Assembly: GCF_003255815.1 (NCBI RefSeq)
Contig: NC_037682.1
Location: 47,697,712-47,761,711 of the forward strand
From: Theropithecus gelada
Lineage: Eukaryota > Chordata > Mammalia > Primates > Cercopithecidae
Direction of reading: 5' to 3'
DNA length: 64,000 nt
Shown: one piece after another, positions 12,706 through 24,331 of the stretch
Numbering within the stretch: the stretch's first letter is position 1
Layout of the letters: each line of letters starts with the position of its first letter
The notes under the pieces: generated by a model
The model's database searches: none
Told to the model about the DNA's origin: nothing
Seen by the model: only the letters and a program-made list of their open reading frames with translations
Made by a program: the position numbers and the translations under genes

Positions 12706-12928
12706 GATCTGCAGCCCAAGGGGCCACCCTGCCCAACCAACCTGCAGAGGGCAACTTCTTCCTTAGGGCCTGACTTTCCCCCAGCGAGACGACAAGCACC
12801 TGAAGGTGGATCCTTGAGACCAGAGCAGCCAGGGCCCAGGTTTACCCCAGCCCAGCCACAAGGGACCAGAGGCCCAGACCAGAACCACGACACTGCCTGA
12901 AGGCAATAAAAACCCAAATTCATGCTTC
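12706..12928 (+). other. Candidate 3'-terminal exon on + strand, antisense tail-to-tail with KCNC1
   Basis: An excellent acceptor (CTGCCTCCCTCCCCTGACCC then AACAG, ending at 12705) is followed by an open frame that starts DLQPKGPPCPTN. It is Pro/Gln-rich, ends GTRGPDQNHDTA, and stops at 12898-12900. AATAAA follows at 12905-12910. If the exon is entered one base into a codon instead, as the 8617 block would require, it reads SAAQGATLPNQPAEG and stops at 12771-12773. No domain is recognised. An intact acceptor, ORF, stop and poly(A) signal together suggest a real terminal exon of SERGEF or of an unannotated + strand transcript, but expression is unproven. Confidence 0.4.
12905..12910 (+). terminator. 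Poly(A) signal of the + strand terminal exon candidate
   Basis: AATAAA lies five bases after the TGA at 12898-12900. Cleavage would fall near 12925-12930, the same place as the predicted KCNC1 cleavage on the other strand. Confidence 0.5.
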
Positions 12929-14246
12929 ATCTCAAAAGTCAGTTTTTTATTATCGGGGGCCAGGGCCCAGGGAGGGGAGGTCGTTGAGCTAAAGCATCAT
13001 TGCTCTCTTTCCAGGAAATGTTGTGAGCTGCAGTGAAAGCTCGAGATGTTGCATTTTTTTCAACTCAAGCATGTGTTTTTCAAAAATATCATCCTTCCCC
13101 CCCACCCCACTAATTTTAGAATCAGACCAAAGCCAAGCTACTGTCCTCTGTTTCTGTTGGGAAAATACTATATTTATTCGAGATGCAGAAGTGTGTCTCT
13201 GCAAACCTCCGACTGCTTCAGGAAAACAAATCTGCTTTAGACTATACAGAAACCATGATACAAAATTTATTTCATGCTAGAATCGCTTTGCATAACATTG
13301 GGCATGCAGGTTTTTACTCTGAAGTACTAAATTGCATACGATGCCAGGTTGTGCCTTAGTAAAGGTGGAGGAGGGTGCTCCTCCCGTGGTCCTGATCTTT
13401 TGGTGCTCTACATCCTGGTTTTAATGGAACACTTGGAAAATCCATATGTGGTGATTATTTACTATGAACAATTTGTTATGAAAGTTGGTCACACTGGATC
13501 TACACCAATAAGATGAGAGAATCAACCTAGACTAGCTGCTGTCAGGGGTCTTGGGGAGATGTCCGCTGGGTCACAAGCATGCCAAACGGGGAAGAAGGCA
13601 GCCGTGCGAGTTTCCACAATTCTATTTGGAGCAAAGTTCTCAGTTTCCACGTGAGAGATGAACTATGAAGGTGAGGTCAATATGACCGATGACTGACCAA
13701 CTGCCCTTTTTGGAAGCTTTCCTCTCGATCTTGTGTACAAAAAGGAAGCAATCCATTCCCCATCTCCGTCCCTCCTCCCCTCACCCCTCACCCCCAGAAA
13801 TGTACAGGTTTCTACCGAACGCTGTTACAGTTTGGCTCCAACAACGTGTGTCAAAGTCAAGAGCTTTGAAAGAAAATAGAGGGCTTTTGATGTTTTTCTT
13901 TTCGTTATTGTTGTTCAGGGTAATCATACAGTTGCAGGGGGTTGGTGGGTTTGGTTTGCTGGGTTTTCTGTTTAACTTCATGCAAGTCATGCTAAGGAGC
14001 CCCTCCACCCCCCCTCCCCAAATAAAATAAAATTTTAAAAAATGAAAAGAAGGAAAAGAAATCCTCTACGGTCAGTTACCATTTGGCCGTAGAAAAAGCT
14101 ACGTCCGTCCTAGTACAATGCCTGGGCCACTCGGACTCGTCCGGCAAACCTGCATGGCGTGAATTTACTCTGTCCGAGGGTGAGGAGGGGCTGCAGATCC
14201 ACCCAGATGCTTAATAGCCACCAGTGTCCTCGGCCAAGCCGCCTGG
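12929..14246 (-). other. KCNC1: KCNC1 (Kv3.1b) 3'UTR
   Basis: Sequence downstream of the exon 4 stop on the - strand, free of Alu and MIR and rich in A/T tracts, as expected of a conserved 3'UTR. On - it carries AATAAA at 13271-13266, 13178-13173 and 12951-12946. The last is the most likely main end, giving a UTR of about 1.3 kb. A small hairpin lies at 14065-14093. The exact end is inferred. Confidence 0.65.
12946..12951 (-). terminator. KCNC1: KCNC1 distal poly(A) signal AATAAA
   Basis: On + it reads TTTATT. It faces the + strand AATAAA at 12905-12910 across 35 bases. Earlier, possibly minor, signals lie at 13173-13178 and 13266-13271. Confidence 0.6.
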
Positions 14247-14311
14247 TCAAGTCACTCTCACAGCCTCTGTCGGCATATACTTAGCAATGACAGGGCTTTC
14301 TTTGCAAAGAT
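14247..14311 (-). CDS. KCNC1: KCNC1 exon 4: C-terminus of Kv3.1b
   Basis: The last coding exon of the long channel form. The acceptor on - reads CATACAG before base 14311. The exon completes the Asp codon begun in exon 3 (G|AT) and encodes DLCKESPVIAKYMPTEAVRVT, then TGA at 14249-14247. With exons 1 to 3 the total is 585 residues, the known Kv3.1b length. The segment is cytoplasmic. This tail is absent from the 511-residue Kv3.1a, and in this family such C-terminal splice tails govern targeting and modulation. Confidence 0.97.
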
Positions 14312-16580
<2,269 letters not shown>

Positions 16581-17029
16581 TTAGTGGGGGGCAGGGGGGG
16601 ACAGGCCAGAAGCGGGGTAGTGGCAGAGGGCAGCTCGAGTGTCCCTGAGGACGGAAAAGCGGGCGGGCTGTGGAGGGAGGAAGGCACAAGGCAGGGGGCT
16701 TGGGGGAGTTCAGCTCATTCAGGCAGCCTTCGGGCTGCCCACAGTGCTGGGAGTGGGGACTCCTGGGTTTGCTCAAAGTTTGCAAAAAGATGAGTTGGTG
16801 ATGGGCCCAGCAGGTGTGGTGCTGGGGGTCGGCCCCGAGCCCCAGGCAGGGCCGATGAAACAGGATGGTGTGGATGCAGTCATGGGGGAGAGCCAGACAC
16901 ACAGCTCAGGGAGAAGACAGACACTGACACGCAGAAACACTCCAGCCCAGAGAGGGGCCTTTCTGGACCCCTCTGCTGCTGACCAGAGCCCGGCTGCCTC
17001 CCGTCCGCAGCCAGCCAGTTGCTTGGGCT

Positions 17030-17410
17030 TCCCTAGCCCCGTCCAGACCACCTCATCTACTCTACCCCATCTCCCGTTTGGATCTCATCTGATCACCTGG
17101 TTCACACCGCCCCCACTCCCCATCTAATAACTCAGCCTGCGCCCGCCCCGCCTAACCCCGTACAGACCCAAGCAGGTCACTCTGTATGCCCTGTTCCCCG
17201 TACAGATTAAGCCTGGTCACACAGTCTACTCTGTTCCCACACGGACCTGGTCCAGTCACTGTATGCCCCGACCCCCATACAGACCAGTCCTGGTCACACA
17301 GTTTCCTCTCTGCCCATGCAAACCCAATTTGACCACTCCATCTGCTCCATCCCCTACACGGACGGACCCAAGTTGATCACTCAGTCTGCTCTGGTCCCCA
17401 CGCATATCAA
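17030..17410. repeat. Diverged minisatellite, about 45-65 bp period
   Basis: The phrase CCCCGTACAGA...CTGGTCACACAGTCTGCTCTG recurs with variation: CCCGTACAGACCCAAGCAGGTCACTC (17157), CCCGTACAGATTAAGCCTGG (17198), CCCATACAGACCAGTCCTGG (17274), and CTACACGGACGGACCCAAGTTG (17353). About seven imperfect copies are visible. It lies in intron 2 of KCNC1. Confidence 0.7.
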
Positions 17411-18063
17411 GCCAGTGTCTTCCACTCCATGCTGCCCCCAGCAGGCCTGGTCAGCTTGCACAGGCACCACAAGGATGTATGCATGAGGCTGTGACAGCAG
17501 GACATGGATTTGGGAGGGGCTCCCATTCCTCTGTCCCCTCTGGTCAGTGTCCCCGGCAAAGCAAGGCAGATGAAGGTGTAGAAGACAACAGCGGCTGATG
17601 GACTTGGGTGGGGGAAATTGGAGTTCTGACCTCTGTGGCAGCCTGAGAAGAAGCCTGGGAGGAGGTCTGGGAGCACATTTGGTGGGGGGCAAAATGTGGC
17701 CAGAGCAAGGAGCCCCGTCTCTCCAAGATCTTGGAGCAGAGCCGTGGAAGCCTCTGGAGCTGACAGAGGTAGCCCTAACTGGTCTTTGCCCCCATCCCAT
17801 CACTCTTGAGGACCGAACCTGCTGCAAACTCTCTGCCCTCAAAGCAGAATCTTCCTGGCCAGGGTGGAGCCAACTCCAATACTTCATCTAGGGTGAGAGC
17901 CTCAAGCACAAGCCCTTTTGTGGAAGAGGGAAACCAACTTGGGCATGACCACGTTAGGGGAGGCTCTCTGAAAGAGTAGACAGGGCGAAAAGGCTGGAGA
18001 CAATGTCCACCCGATTGAACACTCTCCCGTGATCCTGTTCACATCATGTAACTACACGCAGAA

Positions 18064-18113
18064 GTGATCCTTCCCCACGTGCACACACTGGGCGTGCACG
18101 TGGGTGGGATCAC
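18064..18113. repeat. Long imperfect inverted repeat with two CACGTG E-boxes
   Basis: Arms 18064-18084 and 18094-18113 pair over 11 contiguous inner bases (CCCACGTGCAC with GTGCACGTGGG) plus 7 outer bases (GTGATCC with GGATCAC), around a 9-base loop. Each arm contains CACGTG. Direct repeats CACATCATGTAACTACA (18040) and CACATCATGTCACTACA (18124) flank it. Confidence 0.85.
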
Positions 18114-18178
18114 CACCCGTGTACACATCATGTCACTACAAAGAGGCAGTCAGTCAAAAGAGAAATGGACCAATCAGG

Positions 18179-18184
18179 TTTATT
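18179..18184 (-). terminator. KCNC1: Probable Kv3.1a poly(A) signal AATAAA
   Basis: On - the sequence reads TTTACGAATAAACCTGATTGG and then a T-rich stretch. The preceding 5 kb back to the Kv3.1a stop is almost repeat-free, which fits a long 3'UTR. No cDNA was available, so the assignment is inferred. Confidence 0.5.
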
Positions 18185-21100
18185 CGTAAAGCAAATCCAA
18201 AAAAATCCCATCATAATTTTGGAACTTAAAAAAAAGTCTTTCGTACAAGATGGCAAAGCATTTCACGTACAGTGCGTTTCTTGACAAATCCCAGGGGCTT
18301 CACTTCCCAATTTACTCTGAACCAAAAAGGCCAGTTGCCAAGGTAACTCTGACACCATGTGACTGGGGCCGGGGCATCTCTGGGGTCTGGGGGCATGTCT
18401 GCAGGCACACACATGTGCTCACAGACACGCTGGTCCTGCCTCCCACTCTGGCTGGCCCCGTCTTCCATCCAAGGGTCTCCGGGCTGAGGGAGGAGGGTGC
18501 TGGGAGAGGGGAGGGAAACATTATGGAGAGGATGCGGATGACGATGTGGGGGTTGAGGCCCATAGCACCCTGCATGAATTTTCCTCAAGGGGAGAACAGT
18601 GGGTCCTCCAGGCAGCGTCTCCTTCTGGGAGGGGAGTGAGGACTCTCGGAGTCTCTGTTGGCCATCCTTTGCCAGGGGAGGTGTCCACAGCCTGCAGTTC
18701 TTGCCTGGGGGGGATGGGTCAGAGTGGGGGGGTGCCTTCTCTCTGCCTCTGCGTCTGCCTCTGCGGAGATGGTGCCACCTGAGACCCTTCTCTGGCTCTG
18801 AATGCTGGGCCCCCGCCCACTGGCTCTGCCCACAAGCCCCCAGGCCCTGGGGGCTCCCAGCTCCCACAATCTCTAAAGGGCCCAAAGTTGGGGATGGTTT
18901 TGGGCAGGAGACAAGCAGCATCCATCAGGGATCCCTAGAGGGATGACAACCTGGCACCTTTCCCTCCTGGGGGATTCCTGGGACACCTCTAGGGCGTGCT
19001 TCTTCTCTCAACCCTAACCTTTGAGGAGGGGCTAATGATTGGGTGGGGAAGTTTAAGTGTTGCTCTGTGAATGGGCCCAGTCCCACTGGCTGTTAGTCTA
19101 TCTGTGGTTTAAGATGCTTTCAGAAACTGGGGCATTCTCCCTCCCCCACTCCAGAGGGGTGGCTGGAAGAAAGAGAAACCAAGGAGGGGCCAACTGTATA
19201 AATTTGGGAAACCCGTGAAGAAGGCCAAAGGTGTAAGCCCCCGCCCCTGCCCCGTCCTTTGGATGAGATAGTGGCTAGGAGCCTCCGTTCCCACCTGCTT
19301 TCTAGAGGCTGGGGGCCCTGCCTCCCCCAGCCCAGGGCCCCCAGGCCCCCACTAGACCCACAGGCCTGCAGTGATGAAATGGCAGCATGGAGAGCGTCTC
19401 AGAGATGGTTTCCAGGCTTGAAATGGGCTGAGATGAGCATCCGAGAGAGGGTCATTTTTTTTTAAACTTTGGAGCAAGGAGAACCCGAGGCTGGGCCCTC
19501 AGTCAGCAGAGCTGGCTTTTCTGCCCTGGTCTCCAGGCACCACCAAAGTACTTACTGTTCACACCAGCTGCGGGCACCAGAGGGGCGCACGCGGGGCTGG
19601 GGTGGGGTGGGGGTTGCTGGGCGTTTCCTTGGGTTTAGCCCCAAGGGATCTGCCCAGCTGGGGACTTAGGAAAAAAGTCCCAGGCTAAATGGGGACAGTC
19701 TGTGAGACACGAGCAGGGAACAATCACGAGAACCGGCACAAGTCATGCAACAAAACGAGGAGAGAGAGAGAGAAACATTAGTGGAGAGAGAGAGAAAGAC
19801 AGAAAATGTGAACAACACGGAAAAGAACACCCATGCCTGGCCCGCAGTGTCACTTCATTTCTCCGCTACTTCCCCCACAGCCCACCTGAGGACAACAAGG
19901 ACCCCACTCAGGGCCCATGCTGCTGACCCTGCAGCTGGGTCCCTGCAGAAACTCTTTTAGCCCCACCCGCTGCCTAGTCAGCTCTGCCCAGCACCCTCCC
20001 CACCCATGGATAGCACCACTCACTGGGCAGCCACTGCAGCCCAGCAGGGGAAGTAGAGGGGCTGGGGATAGGGGACTTTAGACCCCTTGGCCAAAGATAA
20101 CCCAGAGGCTGTAGGGTTAGCTCCCAGGGAACCCAGGCAGGGGCTTCTCTGGGACCTCGCGGCTGTTCTAGGTGCCATGGGCAGGAAGGGAGCCCAGCCA
20201 CCACCCCTCCCTCCTGGCCACCCCCTGCTCACCAACGTGGGACCCTGCAGCCCTGGACGCGGCACCACAAAGGACTGACCCACATCACAGGAGCAGAGAT
20301 GGACAAGACACATGCGAATGGGCATGGCAGGACGGAGGAGGCACTGTGGGCTGTCCAGAGCGGGCGGTCTGGGTGTCCAAATGCAGATGCAGGAGGGAGC
20401 CCCTTTCTGGGAGAGAAGTAGCTTCTCCTAGGCCCCTCAGCCCCAGGCAATCCCTGGCTGTGCCAGGGTGCCCTCCTAGCATCCCCCAAGAGGTCTTACA
20501 ACCAGGTGAGAACTGGATTCTTGATACCCCTCCCAGGACAAGACCTCAGACACTGAGGCCACGCCAGCCACAGCACAGAGGAGGAGACCAGATTGTCCCT
20601 GGGACAGACACACAGACTGAGGCATCAGGCGAGACCAAGAGGTGGAGGTGAGGGGCAGGTGCTGCTGGCACCACTGGGGGCTGGCCTGGGGGGGGCGGGA
20701 GGGATGCCCTCAGAAGCCAGCATGCCACACACAGCCCCTAACTCTGGTTTTAAAAGTGGAATTGGAGAACCTCAGGTTTTGGCGAGGCCACTAGACTGCC
20801 TTGGGGGTACAGTGAGGCTAGAAAGGTCTTGGGGGGCTGCATCTCATCTCTCACAATTCCCATGGGGCCACATTTACCCTCCTTGCCCCTGGCCTCCCCC
20901 TCACTCTCGCACAAACTCACCCCAACCCTATGCCCATCTAGGTGCATGGCTGCAAGTAGGAAAAAAGGCGAATGGGAAGAACTCCGGGGTGCAGAGGTGG
21001 GGACGACGCCCCTAAAGACCACAGCTCCTCTTGGTGGTGGATAGCCGAGGTCTCACCTGCCAGCTTTTGGAGGGAGAAGTATTCTGGTGAGGGATGAGGC

Positions 21101-23365
21101 TGGAGCTTCGGGGGTCAGGATATCAGGACAGCACCAACACCACTGGGAAGTGAGTGCTTGGGAAGGGCTTGGGAGCACAGCTGGGATGCTGGGGAGGCAG
21201 GAGGGATCCAGGCATCCAAGCTCCAGTGGGCAAACTTGGGAGGGCCCCAAATACTTCCTCAGTCACAGAGACTGTCCAAGCCAGAACTTTCTGGGCCCCT
21301 GAAACCTGAGACTAGGGCAAGGTGGCTCCCAAAAGCAGGGCTGGGGAGAGACTGTGGAGCTCAGGGGCAATCCCACAGGAGTGCATGGGTTTTATAGGTT
21401 TTGTGTCCTGGGATTAGCTGGTGTGCATGTCTGAACAAACACATCTGCATTCCCTGGGGGGCAGGGGGACTCCGCACAGGATAATACTGTCATTGTCCAA
21501 GAGTACAGAGGAATCTGGGCCTGCCTGGAGAGCAGTGGGGATTCTTGACTGGCTGGCCTGGGGCAACCGTGCTTGGGGCAAAAATCCTGAAAGATCCAGT
21601 GTTGGGGAGGATGCAAAGGAAGGACCAGGTAGTGCCACAGTGATGCCACTCAGGCTGAGCTCTTCTTGCTAGGCCCACATGGAAGCTGGGGCCTGGGCCA
21701 GCCCACACCTTCCCCCTAGAGGCCCAGAGCCCTGTTGGCAGCTCCTGAAATCAAGTAACTAGCTAATCCCAAGCAGAGAGCTCGGAGCTGTTTCAGCCTC
21801 AGAGACCCCTGCCCACCCCTGGCCATGTTCCTCTCAGGCACCTACAGAAATCCCAGGAAGGGGAGGGTATGAGGCAGGGTGAAAGGGCCGGGAAGCCCCC
21901 ATGGGCAAAGAAATGGGCCTTGGGCGTAGTGCTCGGGCCAGCATAGCTGTGGGATAAAGCCAGGAGAGGATCGGGATGGGGTGGTGGGTCAGAGGGCATG
22001 ATAGCAGGGAAGAAAATCATTCGTCCACTGGGAGAGGCCACCCAAACCAGGGGGAAACTTCCCCACCTGGGGCTGAGCTAGCCACGCAGCCTCCTGCCAG
22101 GCCTGGGCATGGGGAGGTCCTTCATAGACTAAATGCCACCTAACTGTCATGTCAACCTCCCGCTCACCCGGCACTCCTTCTTACTCAGTGCTGTCATTCT
22201 TCTCTGGGTCATCTGTTCCTTTGAAATCCCTGTGTCCACAGAATAAGTCGATGGTATTCCATGGGTAGAGGTAGACTATGGGCTTTATATCTTCGGACCA
22301 GAGCCCCATGATCAACTTTATGTGCTATGTGCAGGTTCTCATAAAACTGAGATAGTCCCATAACGAACCACTAGCCATGGAATATTAGAATATATCCCAC
22401 GGTGACTAGTATTGTTTCATGCCCCCCTCCCCCCTCCCGGCCCCCAGTGAATTCTCGGGAAAGTGGTTGTACGCTGGTTGGGATGTCTATATTGCTGCTG
22501 CAGTCCCTACTGCTGGAAACGGGGAGAACCCTCGGTGGGAGGCTGTTGCTGGTCTGTAGCGCTTTCATCTAAGCTGCCCAGGGTGGCGGCCCCCTCTAGT
22601 CCTTTGCTCGGCAGCTGCTTCCATCAGGTCACCGGAAACTCCCACTCGACCATCAACCCAAACAGACAACGTGAAAGCTAGAGTCACTCCAACAGGTTCC
22701 TAAAGATAAAGGCTAAACTCTAGAGTGGTGGTAGAAGATGAGTTGGTTCGGCATGCTATGGGGTAAGTAAGCTTGTCACGGAGGGCTACAGGTGTCTCCT
22801 GGGAAGGATCTCGAGCTGGGCAGCCCGAATCAGGGCAGGAATTCTACTCAGCTATGGAGACAGGCTCTGCTGGGGGTGAGAACCCTTGCTCCTGCCTTTG
22901 CAAGGGACCCTCCTGCCCAGATCCCATGCACCATCTCTGCCCTCTACACAGCCTGAAGGGAGCTGTGGTAAGGACCAGATCAAAGGCTGTCTGGCATTTC
23001 CAAATCACACCCGCCCCCGCCCTGTCCCAACACCGGGTCAGTGGCCTGAGTCAGAGCCTCACGCGGGACTCCTGCCCCGCCGAGCAGAGCCCCCCGGCTC
23101 CTGCTAAGTTAGTCCTCAGCAACCTGGCGGGCCGCGTTGTCTCTTCAGAACATCAGGAGACCAACCGCGTCAACCTCCTTACCCAGGGGCACCAGTGAGG
23201 TTCCTCTAGCAGGCTCTCGCCTTCTGAATTTGGCCGCCCAGCATCTCCCTGGGCCCTCAGGCTCCACACCTCGAGACTGAGTGCGGGGTCCGGGGTCACC
23301 CACGGAACTAAGGAAGCAGTCTGACTGGATCTGGAATCATCGCTACAAGGGGCGGAGGTGAAAGG
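18185..23365 (-). other. KCNC1: Presumed 3'UTR of Kv3.1a
   Basis: Follows the Kv3.1a stop (23368-23366) without any Alu, L1 or MIR that I can detect over 5 kb, unlike the surrounding introns. Low repeat content suggests purifying selection on transcribed sequence. Open frames within it on either strand lack motifs and are taken as chance. Confidence 0.5.
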
Positions 23366-23397
23366 TCAGATCGACATGCCTCTAAGAGGTTTCCTAC
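23366..23397 (-). CDS. KCNC1: KCNC1 exon 2 extension: Kv3.1a C-terminal tail
   Basis: If the donor GCAG|GTAGGAAA at 23397 is not used, translation continues from Ala501 into GRKPLRGMSI and stops at 23368-23366. This gives 511 residues, the known length of Kv3.1a. The tail is short and basic and lacks the exon 3/4 regulatory sequence. The choice between this read-through and splicing to exon 3 sets the channel form. Confidence 0.95.
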
Positions 23398-24331
23398 CTG
23401 CTCTGTTAATTTCTAAAATTTCTTCCTGGGCCAGCGGACATGTGTCACTCTGAGTACTGTGGTGTGGAGAGTTTACGACAGATTTACAATAATTGGGAGA
23501 TCCCAGCTGCGGTGGCCGCGGAATATGCTTCTTTTTTTTCTTTGGTAGTTTCTGCTTAGCCATGGCTAAGGAGTAATACATCCCGAAATTGTTCACGATG
23601 ACGGGCACGGGCATGGCGATGGTGAGCACGCCCGCCAGCGCACAGAGGGCCCCCACCAGCATGCCGGACCACGTCTGCGGGTACATGTCTCCGTAGCCCA
23701 GGGTCGTCATGGTGACCACGGCCCACCAGAAGCCGATGGGGATGTTCTTAAAGTGCGTGTGCTCACTGGCGCTGGGGTCGTTGGGCTGTGCCCCTATCCT
23801 TTCGGCGTAGTAGATCATGGTGGCGAAGATCAGCACGCCCAGGGCCAGGAAGATGATGAGCAGCAAGAACTCGTTGGTGCTGGCGCGGAGCGTGTGGCCC
23901 AGGACCCGCAGGCCCACAAAGTGGCGGGTCAGCTTAAAGATACGCAGGATGCGCACGAAGCGCACGACGCGCAGGAAGCCCAGCACGTCCTTGGCAGCCT
24001 TGGAGGACAGGCCGCTCAGCCCCACCTCCAGGTAGAAGGGCAGGATGGCTACAAAGTCAATGATGTTGAGCGAGTTCTTGATGAACTCTACCTTGTTGGG
24101 GCAGAAGACAACACGCATGAGGAACTCGAAGGTGAACCAGACCACACAGACGCCCTCGATGTAGGTGAGGAAGGCCTCCGTCTCCGCCTCCCGGTAGTAG
24201 CGCACTTGCGTGCCATTGCGAACGTTCTCGATCTCCGTCTTGTTCACGATGGGGTTGAAGCGCTCGTGGGTCTCCAGGCAGAAGGTGGTGATGGAGACCA
24301 GGATGAAGAAGAGGGAAGCGAAGGCCACATA
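23398..24331 (-). CDS. KCNC1: KCNC1 exon 2: Kv3.1 transmembrane core (residues 191-501)
   Basis: Encodes the whole membrane part of Kv3.1, a Shaw-type delayed-rectifier K+ channel used by fast-spiking neurons. The acceptor TATCCCCACAG precedes 24331 and the donor is GCAG|GTAGG. In order: S1 begins at Tyr191; extracellular N-glycosylation sites NKT (Asn220) and NGT (Asn229); S2 and S3; S4 with charges at Arg311, Arg314, Arg317, Arg320, Lys323 and Arg326; S5; pore helix and selectivity filter TTLGYGD (399-405); S6 with the PVP hinge (431-433); then a lysine-rich cytoplasmic stretch, KLPKKKKKH. Nothing is truncated. Arg320, the residue changed to His in a known progressive myoclonus epilepsy, is present as Arg. 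Residue 265 is Val, whereas I recall Ile in human. Confidence 0.98.

Noticed and set aside
18226..18921. 231-codon frame on - within the presumed Kv3.1a UTR
   Set aside because: There is no domain, no splice border and no good start context. Pro/Arg/Gly-rich composition fits GC-rich chance, and the region is better explained as 3'UTR.
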